Virus record (IMG/VR): IMGVR_UViG_3300044213_000170 | Span: 81,401-145,400 of that record | Reading direction: 5' to 3' (one strand) | DNA: 64,000 bases | Source of the DNA: a virus | The notes under the pieces: generated by a model | The model's database searches: none | What the model was told of the DNA's origin: nothing | Seen by the model: the letters and a program-made list of their open reading frames with translations, nothing else | Translations under genes and position numbers: made by a program | In this document: in pieces, positions 21,311-30,426 of the stretch | Position numbering within the stretch: position 1 is the stretch's first letter | Layout of the letters: each line of letters begins with the position of its first letter

Positions 21311-21316
21311 ACAAAT

Positions 21317-21324
21317 ATTTATCT
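21317..21324 (-). promoter_or_regulatory. Late-type promoter GATAAATA
   Basis: One mismatch to TATAAATA, located right after the gp19 terminator and 7 nt before the baseplate-type gene. Confidence 0.4.
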
Positions 21325-21332
21325 CAATAAAA

Positions 21333-21354
21333 AACCCACTCGAAAGTGGGTTTA
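21333..21354 (-). terminator. Rho-independent terminator after tail tube gene
   Basis: AAACCCACT (21333-21341) and AGTGGGTTT (21346-21354) pair around a 4-nt loop. On the minus strand T-runs follow. Located 17 nt beyond the gp19 stop. Confidence 0.88.
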
Positions 21355-21370
21355 AGTAGTTAATGCCAAT

Positions 21371-21985
21371 TTAACCAGTAATGGTTGTACCGTTTCCACG
21401 TGGAACACTAGTACCAACACCGCCACCAGTTGTTTGCATAGCGTTATCCATGCGAATCGACATAGTAATAGTCATTGGCTCATTATTAGCATAACTTGCT
21501 TCGTTGTAGTTAACATCAGTTAAGAAACAACCATATAATTCCCAAGCCTCTAATATTACTGGTTCGTATGCACCGTTCGATCCGTCTAGCATTTCAATTC
21601 GTGCAGTGAATTTATAGTCGATACCAGAACTTGCACTAGCTTGTTCCATAAAATCAAACTGCTTTTGTAATTGTTCGCCAACCAAACGACTTACATTGCC
21701 GCCTGCGTCATCACGTAATACCACTTGTGCAGCTTGCCATACTGGACGACCTGCCAAGTATACGTGGCTGTTATATACTGGAATATCAATCGCTTCCATT
21801 TGAACTTGTGGGCGTGCAAAACTTACAATTTGTTTAGTAAGTTCTGTAGTAGGTGTAGTAACACCAAACTTATCAAAACTTCCTCTAAAACGAAACTGCA
21901 ATTTTGGCATCAACAAGCCCTGGGCCGAAGCACTTTGGTTTCCGCTCAACGGTACTGTAAATTTTGTTAATGATGAAACTGCCAT
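21371..21985 (-). CDS. 19: Tail tube protein (gp19-like)
   Basis: 204 residues, the size of T4-superfamily tube subunits, which stack as hexamers to form the DNA channel inside the sheath. Recognisable family segments are LQFRFRGSFDKFG near the start, EAIDIPVYNSHVYLAGRPVW in the middle, and ILEAWELYGCFLTDVNYNEASYA leading to MTITMSIRMDNAM at the end. It directly follows the sheath gene with a 4-nt gap and ends at a strong terminator, which allows high and independent expression. Confidence 0.92.
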   Translation of the reverse strand: MAVSSLTKFTVPLSGNQSASAQGLLMPKLQFRFRGSFDKFGVTTPTTELTKQIVSFARPQVQMEAIDIPVYNSHVYLAGRPVWQAAQVVLRDDAGGNVSRLVGEQLQKQFDFMEQASASSGIDYKFTARIEMLDGSNGAYEPVILEAWELYGCFLTDVNYNEASYANNEPMTITMSIRMDNAMQTTGGGVGTSVPRGNGTTITG

Positions 21986-21989
21986 TTTA

Positions 21990-24900
21990 TTATGCTCCTG
22001 TTCCTACTGTTGTTGCAGGTGCTATGTTGCTACTTTGTAACTGACCTGCGGCTACTAACCTAATAGGAATGTAAATAAACTCAACATCCTTGGTCGGTTG
22101 TACTGCAATATCTACCCATAATTCGTTACGATCGATACGAGTTGGCGTATTATTGCTGCTATCGCAAACTACTAAGTAATCTGCTACACCTCGTTTAGCA
22201 ACTAAATCATTCATTATGCCGCTAACTACAGCAGTAACGTTCTTTTGTGTAATCGAATCATTTGGTTCAAATAAGAACGGACGACTCACAATGTTTAATT
22301 GTTTTCTAATATAATTTACTAATCGTGCTACGTTAATGCGATCCAAACTACTTGGGTTACCTGCTAATGTCTTTTGACCGTATATTACTAAACCTGCACC
22401 TGGCAAGTTAGTTAACGGATTGATTTTATTAGCATACATAACATCGCGTAGTCCCTGGGTAATACCTGCAGAAATAAAAGCGCCTGATGCTCCGTCTACG
22501 TAACCGATAGCAGATATGTTATCTACTATACCTCTACGTGTACCTGCCGGTGCTATCCAAGGATAACTTGCATTGTCGCTATTTAAAATTGCTTTTAATA
22601 CTGCATGACTTGGAGGTACTACAATAATATTTCCAGATAGGTCAGTAGTTTGCCCCGATGGATAATATACCCCAACGTATGGGTCAGTAACTGATAATGC
22701 TGTTTCACCTGTTGCATTACTACCAGCGGCATTTGATGCCCAATTTTGAATTGCTGTTTCTGATGCAGGCAATCTGAATGGAGTATCACCGATGACAAAT
22801 GCTGTATTGCCTTTATCGTTGTTTAACGTTGCCATATAAGGCATCAATTCTGGATAACCAGGACATGCTATTAAATTAAATTGCGTTGCATCTTCTCTCA
22901 ATGAAGTGCTGCTATCAATTGCTGCTGTTAATGCTGCAATTACAACACCGCGCTGGGCTTTACGACCAAAATTTGGGATTGATTCAGGCTGATATCCAAC
23001 AACAGATACCCAAGTACTTTCTACGGCAGGTATCACTTGATTTGGATATGCCGACGCTGTAAAGTACATAGACTTAAATTGTTTTACATTAAACCCGCTA
23101 GCTCTTGTATTAAACAATAACATTCCGCGTGGATGTAATGTTGGATCTGGCGCATCTAAATCTACATAACTGCTTACAGCTAATTCTGCCATACTAGGCA
23201 TATCATCTAATGCAGGATCTACGTTGCCGCTAGTTGCCCATCGAGCATCAGCAAAGATAATGCCATTTTGACTTACGCTATCAGTATTGCTAATTGCTAC
23301 CCATTTGTCAATTCCAGATACACGTTCCCATCTATTAATCTTTGGGAAATTTTCTACATCGCTGGTATCTAGCCATAGATCACCATAAACCAACGCATTC
23401 CCGTTATCTTGGGATGCAGGGCTACTAGATCTTACTATAATGCCGTTGGCATTTGTATTTGATAAATTATATCCACGAACATCTGCGGTAACAGTTCTAT
23501 ATCCTGCCCAAGCAGAGCCAGTGTTGATCATAATATCAACACGAGAAGGAGAATTGAAATACCAATTGGTATTGTCAACTGGCTGAGATACAGGCGCCGT
23601 AGGCGATGCATAATAGCCTGTCGAACACAGAGGTGCCCAGTTAGATATCAAATATGACATATCATTTGTGGCACTAAGATATGTATTAGTCGATGTAGCA
23701 TTAATACCAACGTTAGCTAAAGGTGTTCCGGTTATATCCTGTACACCAATATCACCCCCAGTTACATGTGTTATAGTAACTGCACCCGATACCGTAATAG
23801 CAGCACTTACATTAGGCATATCTGCTGCAACAATTGCCCTTACTAATCCAGACGGACTAGCTGTAGTTACTGTTATTCTCTTAGATAGAAAATTTCCAGA
23901 ACCAGTCGAATAATATACATCAAATTGGTCATTAACGCTTGGATTAAGAACCACAGGAGTAGTTGCGGTTGCAACTGTTGGGCCAGCATTTTTTCTATAG
24001 AAAAACTGACTTCCTACAGTTGGATACAGATTTAACTCAACTTGAACATCCGCAAACATTGTGCCCACTGGAATGTTTAATCCACCACCAGTGGGATCAA
24101 AAATATGAGTAGCAGTCGATGCATTAGATGTGAAAACTGTTAGTTCTACTGGCACCCAACTATTAGTTGGTGCATTAAACTGCTTTACTACTGGTGCATA
24201 TCCGTTGCCGATTATGCTGGTCTTATGCCACACACTGCCCGTAGGACGGCCTTGGCCTAGTGTGATATCAGTTGTTTCAAAATGCGGTACCTTATAGTAC
24301 GGACCAACACTTAGAGCAGCACCATAATAAATGCCAGGTTTAATTCCTAAATCTCTCAATGCGAAACCCACATGATCGACAATATTTAATTTGCCATCAA
24401 CATGAGTACCGTCACTGGTTGCAGTATGGATTGCTGTAATAATCAATTGGGTGGTGCTACTAACCCTAGCAGAAACACCGGTGATCGATGCTGCATTAAT
24501 ATATCCTGCAACTGTTGCTAAACTATCGCCTATATTTAAACCAATAGTTTGGCCGTTTACAGAAATAGTTGCACTTGCAGTGATTACGCCGTCGGTACTA
24601 GTAACTGTTCCTGTAACTGTAGGAACACCTTGTTCCCAACCAATATTGCCTACTAGTTGCCACGTATTATCATAACGTTTGCAGAAAATATGATTGTGAC
24701 CAGTAGTTACTACTGCAACATAAGATCCGATCGTACCAAAAGATGTATCTGGACCTAAATCATCATCTGCGGCATCACCTGTAAATACTCTTTGCTTATC
24801 ATAATCAACAAATACCGTTTGTTGTTCAAACATCTGAGTAGATGCATTCCACTCAAATATACCGAAATTTGTATCAGCTGTATCAAACCAATATGTGCCG

Positions 24901-25295
24901 TCAACAGGACCGTTTACTGGACGGATAGATGTACCAGTAAGTTCTGCTAAATCGACATCTGCACGTTGAACATAGATGTTATTACTTACACCTAGCGCAC
25001 TGTAAGCCGCCAATAAACCATATTCGTTTTGTTCGCCGGCATTGATCGACGATCCTGTCGATGATGTATTAAATATTGGATTGCCGAACGTGTTAACTAA
25101 GTCACGTTGGCTTGCAATATTATAAACTGTGCCTGCATTTTCTTTTAATGTGCCGCTAGCATAAGCTGTGCCGCCTGGCGCAACTTTATTTTCTGCTGTG
25201 GCTAATAATACGTATGCTGTACTTCCGTTAGTAGATGGAGCATAATTGCTCTGATCTGTTACACTAACTTGTACGCCTGGAGAAACTAATGCCAT
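21990..25295 (-). CDS. 18: Tail sheath protein (gp18-like), enlarged
   Basis: Contractile sheath subunit. N-terminal LVSPGVQVSVTDQSNYAP and the C-terminal third (ARLVNYIRKQLNIVSRPFLF, NELWVDIAVQPTKDVEFIYI) are typical of the family. At 1101 residues it is well above the T4 length of 659. The extra mass lies in the middle (about 130-600), which is Thr/Ser/Val-rich beta-type sequence, probably surface-exposed domains on the sheath. The late-type element AATAAATA (25330-25323) is upstream. The gene is followed directly by the tube gene, the usual order. Confidence 0.93.
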   Translation of the reverse strand: MALVSPGVQVSVTDQSNYAPSTNGSTAYVLLATAENKVAPGGTAYASGTLKENAGTVYNIASQRDLVNTFGNPIFNTSSTGSSINAGEQNEYGLLAAYSALGVSNNIYVQRADVDLAELTGTSIRPVNGPVDGTYWFDTADTNFGIFEWNASTQMFEQQTVFVDYDKQRVFTGDAADDDLGPDTSFGTIGSYVAVVTTGHNHIFCKRYDNTWQLVGNIGWEQGVPTVTGTVTSTDGVITASATISVNGQTIGLNIGDSLATVAGYINAASITGVSARVSSTTQLIITAIHTATSDGTHVDGKLNIVDHVGFALRDLGIKPGIYYGAALSVGPYYKVPHFETTDITLGQGRPTGSVWHKTSIIGNGYAPVVKQFNAPTNSWVPVELTVFTSNASTATHIFDPTGGGLNIPVGTMFADVQVELNLYPTVGSQFFYRKNAGPTVATATTPVVLNPSVNDQFDVYYSTGSGNFLSKRITVTTASPSGLVRAIVAADMPNVSAAITVSGAVTITHVTGGDIGVQDITGTPLANVGINATSTNTYLSATNDMSYLISNWAPLCSTGYYASPTAPVSQPVDNTNWYFNSPSRVDIMINTGSAWAGYRTVTADVRGYNLSNTNANGIIVRSSSPASQDNGNALVYGDLWLDTSDVENFPKINRWERVSGIDKWVAISNTDSVSQNGIIFADARWATSGNVDPALDDMPSMAELAVSSYVDLDAPDPTLHPRGMLLFNTRASGFNVKQFKSMYFTASAYPNQVIPAVESTWVSVVGYQPESIPNFGRKAQRGVVIAALTAAIDSSTSLREDATQFNLIACPGYPELMPYMATLNNDKGNTAFVIGDTPFRLPASETAIQNWASNAAGSNATGETALSVTDPYVGVYYPSGQTTDLSGNIIVVPPSHAVLKAILNSDNASYPWIAPAGTRRGIVDNISAIGYVDGASGAFISAGITQGLRDVMYANKINPLTNLPGAGLVIYGQKTLAGNPSSLDRINVARLVNYIRKQLNIVSRPFLFEPNDSITQKNVTAVVSGIMNDLVAKRGVADYLVVCDSSNNTPTRIDRNELWVDIAVQPTKDVEFIYIPIRLVAAGQLQSSNIAPATTVGTGA

Positions 25296-25322
25296 GTTTC
25301 ATATCCTCATAAACTATAAAGA

Positions 25323-25330
25323 TATTTATT
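25323..25330 (-). promoter_or_regulatory. Late-type promoter AATAAATA before the sheath gene
   Basis: Close to TATAAATA, about 27 nt upstream of the sheath ATG, with GAGGA as ribosome site in between. Confidence 0.4.
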
Positions 25331-25390
25331 AAATATCTAAAAAAATACAAGGTTGTGTTGCCCTTTGCAAAGGTTTGGGTAAATATAGCT

Positions 25391-25738
25391 ATGAAAAGAC
25401 CACTTTGTTTAGTCTGTAATCAAAATTTGGCTGCTGTAAACTATATAAAGAATAGTCAATATCACTACAGAAAAATGTGTGATAGTTGTATTCGAAAAGG
25501 TAAAAAGATAAAGGCCGTTCCGGCTTGGTTTAGAGCCGGATATCGAAAAAAGCAAATCTGCGAATGGTGTGGATACAAAGCAAAATACTTAGATAAACAA
25601 ATGACAGTTTATCATGTTGATGGGAATCTAAAAAATGTTTCGTCTCAAAATCTTAAGACAGTATGCCTTAATTGTCGTATAGAACTTGCACATAGCCATC
25701 TGCCATGGAAAGAAAGTCCTATTATACCAGACTTTTGA
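25391..25738 (+). CDS. HNH-like zinc protein
   Basis: 115 residues from MKRPLCLVCNQN; an upstream ATG 36 nt earlier is possible. Two zinc-type Cys sets: CLVC...CDSC, and CEWCGYKAKY followed by VYHVDGNLKN and NLKTVCLNC. The second part follows the HNH layout (His-Val-Asp-Gly-Asn, then Asn and CxxC), although the first catalytic His of the usual HH pair is Tyr here. It is probably a homing-type or degenerate HNH nuclease. It stands on the plus strand between sheath and dNMP kinase and overlaps the kinase 3' end by 17 bp. Confidence 0.65.
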   Translation: MKRPLCLVCNQNLAAVNYIKNSQYHYRKMCDSCIRKGKKIKAVPAWFRAGYRKKQICEWCGYKAKYLDKQMTVYHVDGNLKNVSSQNLKTVCLNCRIELAHSHLPWKESPIIPDF

Positions 25739-26324
25739 GCTCGGCGTATAATTCCTCAATTGACCCGTTATTATCAATAATTGCATCAAAATTTGTAGGT
25801 GCCCAGCTATACTCGCTTGCATGAATATTAGGATAACATTCTTTCATTAATTGCGGCGCCGATCGTGCAGTATGAAACCAATCGGGATCTCTTCCCCTCG
25901 AAATTCTAATCATTTTGCCGCCTGCTTGTCTAATACTATTAATTTCGTTCGGAAAACGACAGTCAGTAATAACAATATTATCCGTTGCATTACGTAGTCT
26001 ATTTTCCAAGCTAGCAATCCACATATCGTCATGAAACCCGACTCTGATAACTTCTGTCCCCCATAATTGTAAGACTAATCGGGGTGTCAACTCCGGCATT
26101 CCCAGTCGTGCGGCCCACCAAGTATCAACGGTTTCTCGCCATTCTCTTGCTTGTGCTGTGCGGCCTTCTAGTAGATCTCTATCCCATCCGAATATATTCG
26201 AAACTGCATCTTTAAGAGTACTAGCAAAACTTTCTCTCCGAAACCCGTGAAAATTAACCAAGTAGTCTGCCGCAGTATCTTTGCCTGATCCGATTAACCC
26301 AACCAGTCCAATAATTGTTGTCAT
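25722..26324 (-). CDS. 1: Deoxynucleoside monophosphate kinase (gp1-like)
   Basis: Phosphorylates dNMPs to dNDPs with ATP, supplying phage DNA synthesis. 200 residues; P-loop GLIGSGKDTAADYL (residues 9-22), the conserved LVLQLWGTEVIR block, IVITDCRFPNE (Walker-B-like) and the Arg-rich ISRGR lid segment fit T4-type dNMP kinase, which is somewhat longer. It has its own sigma-70 promoter, so it is probably expressed early although it sits among late genes. Confidence 0.88.
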   Translation of the reverse strand: MTTIIGLVGLIGSGKDTAADYLVNFHGFRRESFASTLKDAVSNIFGWDRDLLEGRTAQAREWRETVDTWWAARLGMPELTPRLVLQLWGTEVIRVGFHDDMWIASLENRLRNATDNIVITDCRFPNEINSIRQAGGKMIRISRGRDPDWFHTARSAPQLMKECYPNIHASEYSWAPTNFDAIIDNNGSIEELYAELKSLV

Positions 26325-26347
26325 AAATTACCCTGTGTATGTCAAGT

Positions 26348-26375
26348 ATTTTACACAGATTTAAATTCTTGTCAA
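26348..26375 (-). promoter_or_regulatory. Sigma-70 promoter of dNMP kinase
   Basis: The minus strand carries TTGACA (26375-26370), a 16-nt spacer and TAAAAT (26353-26348); a second TTGACA lies just downstream. Confidence 0.65.
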
Positions 26376-26391
26376 CAATTAATGAGTTAGT

Positions 26392-27552
26392 TTATCCAGT
26401 AATCCAAGTTAACGGTTGAGAACCATCAACATAGCGTTTCAATTCCTCTTCGAGCTTTTCCATTTCGGCTTGTGCTTCCTGCATCAATGCGGCTCCATTT
26501 AACTGTGACCCGCCTTGTGGTCCTGCTACCGAACTAAACTTGCCACGTGCTTGCCCTAAAATGCTCTTAGCAAATGCCAATGAGTATTCTTGTAACCAAG
26601 GATATACTTGCGGATCACTCAATAGCATACTGTCTGGTTTTTGGTTATATACCCAAAGCAACACACTTTCAGTACTAATGTTTCCGTCTACCTCGGGACT
26701 CCAAACTTTTGTTTGTCGTAAACTATAGCCAGGGGCAACTTCAGTTGCACCCAGACTCTGAGTTGCTATAACTGTTATCACTGTACAAGAACCGTCCACA
26801 CTTGCTACAGTGTATTGACCGCTATATCCCGCAACCGGACATTGTTCTATATAAATTCTATTGCCTGCCGCTATAGTAACTGGGTTACCTAACGTAAGGG
26901 TAATAGTGCTACCTATAGCAGTGCCGTTACTGGTTATTGTACTGATATTTAAATAGGTGTGGCCGTAATCGGGTATTTTACGAAGAACTGTGAGTTTCTT
27001 CGTTACTTTATTCCAAGTATAATTCATGTAACCACCAAACATAGTCATAGCTAATTTTTGATAGTCAACGAACAGTTCATAATTTAACAAACCACCAACA
27101 CGGCCTGCTACCAACATATATGTATTCAAATAACCACTAGCAAATGGTTCAAATTGACTGGCAGTTGTACCTGTAGTACTGCCGATGCCTCTACGGAAAA
27201 TTTGTCTAACATCCGTTATGTAACTAGGCAAAATATATTCTTGAACTTCGGGCAGTAAATTTAAAAATACATAGCTTTCTTCTGTTGAATTTTGTGCTTT
27301 TTGTCTGTACTTTGTCAGTGCTTGTTTAATCGAAAGCTCATAATGTTCTTTGTCTAATTCAACATCAACAATTTGATCACCTAAGCGCAAACGAATATAA
27401 TCAATCATTTCGTTACGAAGTTGATTAAGTGTGTGAATTTGTGCATTAACCTCTATGGCACTATCTTGGCTGATAGGGCCCGGGCCGCCGAGATTTTCTG
27501 TCTCTATAGAGAAACTAGATGTTAACCCTGGTTGTATCTGTAATGATGGCAT
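26392..27552 (-). CDS. 13: Neck protein (gp13-like)
   Basis: 386 residues. The helix LNQLRNEMIDYIRLRLGDQIVDVELDKEHYELSIKQALTKY (split here for description: residues ~40-80) has the layout of T4-type neck protein gp13, which joins the filled head to the tail. It continues with EEVQEYILPSYITDVRQIFRRG-type strands. A beta-rich insert (about 200-290) with Thr/Val/Ile repeats and a C-terminal helical tail (MQEAQAEMEKLEEELKRYV) follow. gp14 is 3 kb away on the opposite strand, separated by three non-structural-looking genes. The call rests on family pattern, not exact motifs. Confidence 0.7.
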   Translation of the reverse strand: MPSLQIQPGLTSSFSIETENLGGPGPISQDSAIEVNAQIHTLNQLRNEMIDYIRLRLGDQIVDVELDKEHYELSIKQALTKYRQKAQNSTEESYVFLNLLPEVQEYILPSYITDVRQIFRRGIGSTTGTTASQFEPFASGYLNTYMLVAGRVGGLLNYELFVDYQKLAMTMFGGYMNYTWNKVTKKLTVLRKIPDYGHTYLNISTITSNGTAIGSTITLTLGNPVTIAAGNRIYIEQCPVAGYSGQYTVASVDGSCTVITVIATQSLGATEVAPGYSLRQTKVWSPEVDGNISTESVLLWVYNQKPDSMLLSDPQVYPWLQEYSLAFAKSILGQARGKFSSVAGPQGGSQLNGAALMQEAQAEMEKLEEELKRYVDGSQPLTWITG

Positions 27553-27596
27553 AAATTATATCCTATTAACCGTATTTAGCTAATAGGATACAATAC

Positions 27597-28748
27597 TCAT
27601 TCGACTTTTAACAATAGAATATCTGTGTTAATTCGGCCATTCATTTTAATCTCAGTGGCTTTGATGTCTTCGAGGAATTTACGCAATTGTACCTTGCCCG
27701 TTTTTGCAAATTCTTTAAGTTTTTCGTCGGGTTTACGTAGCGTTTTGCACACACTTTTGTCTGCGTCAAATCCTGTTATTGTTGTACCTTTGATTCCCAA
27801 AGTTTGGTAGCTGGCCGCAACATACTTACCCAATTTGCGAGTTTTGGCATTATAGATCCACAATGCACTTGCGCCCACAACGTCTGCAGGATTTATACTG
27901 ACAATCTTGAGTTCTTTATTTTCTTTGGCAAATTTCAGTTTAGCAACCAATTTTTCTTTACTGGGTGCTTTTTTAACTCTTGCTTTTTTAGTGGCTTTTT
28001 TAACACCACGATATTGTTCGATCGCCGATAACAAGTCCGAGATCCACGAAATACGGCGTTTGAAATCAGCGGTCTTATAATGGGAATATGCCTCTTTAAG
28101 TTGACTATCTGTTTTTGCCTGTGCTTGTTCCAGCTCTTCTTTACGTTTACTGTAAAGACTTTCATATTTGCTCAATTGACTTTGAACAATATTTTTGTTG
28201 GTGAGCCAGTCATAAAACTTAACAGAGCTCAGGTCATCATACTTTCCTTCAAGTTCTCCAATGAGCTCCGAGGTTTTTTCTGCCAGTCTGTCCTGGATAG
28301 TAGGTTTATACACTGCTGGTTCAGCGGCTTCGGCGTGAAGCACTTGCTCGGGCTCCGCTGTTGCAATTGCTTCTAATATGCATTTGTCCAAGAATTCGAT
28401 ATGCCGTGGTCGAAAATGCATCCCGGCTCGATGTGCCATAACGAGGCTACACGCCGTCATAGGAATACTACGGTCCGACGACCGTTCAAATGCACGGATT
28501 TCTTCTTTGGAAAACTCCGATGCAGTTTTCATCCACTCGACGACATATTTTTTGGTATCTTTTTGACTGTAATAATAATTGTAGTAATAAAAACTTCGAC
28601 GAAGTAAGTTATCAAATTGATCCTGTGGCCAATCTTTCGATTCTTCGGGCCACTGAGGCTCTGTCCCAGTGTACTTTTCATCTAAAAAATGGCCGCCCCT
28701 GGGCTTGCTTACTTTAGTTTTAATTTTGATTCCAGCTACAACCGCCAT
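27597..28748 (-). CDS. Hypothetical protein with Lys-rich central coiled coil
   Basis: 383 residues. The N-terminal region (PQWPEESKDWPQDQFDNLLR, YYYNYYYSQKD) is aromatic-rich. The middle is a charged coiled coil (YESLYSKRKEELEQAQAKT), then a Lys-rich linker (KKATKKARVKKAPSKEKL). The C-terminal ~110 residues form a compact alpha/beta domain (ASALWIYNAKTRKLGKYVA, GTTITGFDADKSVCKTLRKP). It has a perfect sigma-70 promoter, unlike the flanking late genes, so early or middle expression is likely. No family I can name with confidence. Confidence 0.7.
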   Translation of the reverse strand: MAVVAGIKIKTKVSKPRGGHFLDEKYTGTEPQWPEESKDWPQDQFDNLLRRSFYYYNYYYSQKDTKKYVVEWMKTASEFSKEEIRAFERSSDRSIPMTACSLVMAHRAGMHFRPRHIEFLDKCILEAIATAEPEQVLHAEAAEPAVYKPTIQDRLAEKTSELIGELEGKYDDLSSVKFYDWLTNKNIVQSQLSKYESLYSKRKEELEQAQAKTDSQLKEAYSHYKTADFKRRISWISDLLSAIEQYRGVKKATKKARVKKAPSKEKLVAKLKFAKENKELKIVSINPADVVGASALWIYNAKTRKLGKYVAASYQTLGIKGTTITGFDADKSVCKTLRKPDEKLKEFAKTGKVQLRKFLEDIKATEIKMNGRINTDILLLKVE

Positions 28749-28781
28749 AATAATACCCTTTAAGTTGTTTATCTAACCATT

Positions 28782-28810
28782 ATTATAACAGAGGCGGATA
28801 TTTTTGTCAA
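28782..28810 (-). promoter_or_regulatory. Consensus sigma-70 promoter
   Basis: The minus strand carries TTGACA (28810-28805), a 17-nt spacer and TATAAT (28787-28782), about 34 nt before the 383-residue gene, which has an AAAGGG ribosome site. Confidence 0.82.
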
Positions 28811-28819
28811 ATACAAAGG

Positions 28820-30094
28820 CTATGTGGGTTTTGGAATGTCAGATTCTGACATTACTACTATATTAGTAGCATCCCGGATCGTATTGTCCATTACTTGTTT
28901 TAGTTGATCAAATTTTCCCAAATATGCATTCATAGTTTTATGGTAATTAAACATCCAGTCTGTGTTCATCGAATCCAAAGTTTGAGCGCATTCTAAGAAA
29001 AAATCGTGTCTGTTGGATAAAAAATCGTTGGTCGAGGAAGTTGTGCGTATATAGCCATCTCCCCATCCCCACCCGTCTATTTTATCGATTCCACTTTTCA
29101 TCAATATAAACTCATTATCCTTGCAAGGGTAAAATCTATAGGTCTGATGTGTATAATAAAAATCCGGACGGGTTTCTATTACTTGATCATAGACAAAATT
29201 GTTGGCTATTTCGTAATCTTTTTTTAGTTGTTGTGCTTTTTTGGCCAAATAAGATAAATGCAAATGTCTCCATAGGCCCCGTGCTTCGCCATTATTAATT
29301 TGGGGGGTGGTGAAATCGCTTACTGTTTGTTCATCTACTATTTCGAGTCCTTTTAGTAACGTACCAAAATATACAGAAATATCATCAATCCTTAATTCCT
29401 TTGTATCAGGAGATCGTCGAAATGTTGGAGTTACAAAATCAGATTTTTTCCAAGTAACAAAATAATAATCAACCTGTTCTGCCATAGAGCTGAAAAAGTG
29501 CATCATATTAGCTCTGCACAATAAAAATGTTCTATAGTGCCCGACTAGCAAAACTGCTATGCGTTTAAATCTATAAGGTTTAACAATTGCTTTTCGATAA
29601 AAATCAGTAAAGTTGCTTTCTAATTCATTAATTTTTCTGTTTATTTCTTCTAGTTTTAAAATATTTGAAAAATTTATAGATGCTATATTACTGCGATTTT
29701 CTTTTTGTTTAACCAGTAATTCATCGTGCCGAGCGGTTACCTGTCTCTCAGACTCAGTCACTAGTAGTTCTTGTTGTTGCAACTCAAGTGTATATTTGTC
29801 GAGCTGTAATCTAATATTGTCTATGGTCAATCGTATAGCAGACAATTCCAATCGGCGTTCACTAAGATCAAGTCTGTCTGCTCGTGATTCTAACTGATCT
29901 TTTTCAATTTGTATGCTTTCATTATCTAATTCAGAAGTCTGCCCGTTTGATAGCTGCCATATTTCTAAATTCTGTTTTTGACCGATTAATTCTTCCAGTT
30001 CAAGATGCAATTCTTTGGCTTTTTCGGTCAACCCAGGATACCAAAGTGCATTTGTATCAACCACTTTTCGCCTAAAAAATTGTCGTTCATTCAT
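28820..30094 (-). CDS. Putative glycosyltransferase with N-terminal coiled coil
   Basis: 424 residues in two parts. Residues ~20-165 are a long coiled coil (IEKDQLESRADRLDLSERRL, YTLELQQQELLVTESERQV). From ~178 a globular domain opens with RIAVLLVGHYRTFLLCRANM and then YYFVTWKKSDF, like a family of sugar-transferase-like proteins that begin with a GHxRTF motif. DYEIANNFVYDQVIETRPDF and an EFILMKSG segment fit a nucleotide-sugar-binding Rossmann-type fold. The coiled coil suggests attachment to a fibre or to itself. Function is inferred; it lies among neck genes, apart from the main glycan cassette. Confidence 0.55.
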   Translation of the reverse strand: MNERQFFRRKVVDTNALWYPGLTEKAKELHLELEELIGQKQNLEIWQLSNGQTSELDNESIQIEKDQLESRADRLDLSERRLELSAIRLTIDNIRLQLDKYTLELQQQELLVTESERQVTARHDELLVKQKENRSNIASINFSNILKLEEINRKINELESNFTDFYRKAIVKPYRFKRIAVLLVGHYRTFLLCRANMMHFFSSMAEQVDYYFVTWKKSDFVTPTFRRSPDTKELRIDDISVYFGTLLKGLEIVDEQTVSDFTTPQINNGEARGLWRHLHLSYLAKKAQQLKKDYEIANNFVYDQVIETRPDFYYTHQTYRFYPCKDNEFILMKSGIDKIDGWGWGDGYIRTTSSTNDFLSNRHDFFLECAQTLDSMNTDWMFNYHKTMNAYLGKFDQLKQVMDNTIRDATNIVVMSESDIPKPT

Positions 30095-30098
30095 AATG

Positions 30099-30350
30099 TT
30101 ATCCTAGTAGCCGGCTAAATGTTAGCCACTGATCGAATGTTTCTATAGCATTTTCCAACGATAGTTCAAGTTGATTTAGTTTGGCAGATTTGATATTTCG
30201 TCGACGACATTCCACCATTTCATTGGTTATTTCAAAAATAATATTTTCACAACTTCGGTACAGTTTCAATAAATCCCGCTTATGGTTGTGGTTTTCCGTA
30301 GCGCGAATTGCTCGAGCCATTCGATCTAATGTTGTTTGAAGTTCAGTCAT
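30099..30350 (-). CDS. Small helical protein
   Basis: 83 residues from MTELQTTLDRMARAI; the frame extends upstream, but the longer version would include the palindromic promoter region. All-helical, charged (NHKRDLLKLYRSCENI, LNQLELSLENAIETFDQWL). It precedes the coiled-coil glycosyltransferase by 4 nt, so the two are probably co-translated and may interact. A late-type element TATAAATA on the minus strand lies about 30 nt upstream. Confidence 0.6.
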   Translation of the reverse strand: MTELQTTLDRMARAIRATENHNHKRDLLKLYRSCENIIFEITNEMVECRRRNIKSAKLNQLELSLENAIETFDQWLTFSRLLG

Positions 30351-30378
30351 CTTTGTATTATATTTAGTATTTAGTTTA

Positions 30379-30406
30379 TTATTTATAGTCAATTTGACTA
30401 TAAATA
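30379..30406. promoter_or_regulatory. Divergent pair of late promoters in a palindrome
   Basis: ATTTATAGTCAA (30381-30392) and TTGACTATAAAT (30394-30405) are perfect 12-bp arms around one base. Each arm carries a T4-type late element, TATAAATA on the plus strand (30399-30406) and TATAAATA on the minus strand (30386-30379), pointing outward to gp14 and to the small helical protein. Confidence 0.65.
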
Positions 30407-30426
30407 CAATATATTTGGGACCAGAT

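Noticed and set aside
27597-28748. Portal or major capsid protein
   Set aside because: Size and position tempted, but no portal or capsid motifs are present and the gene has an early-type promoter. Portal, capsid and prohead protease genes are not visible in this window.
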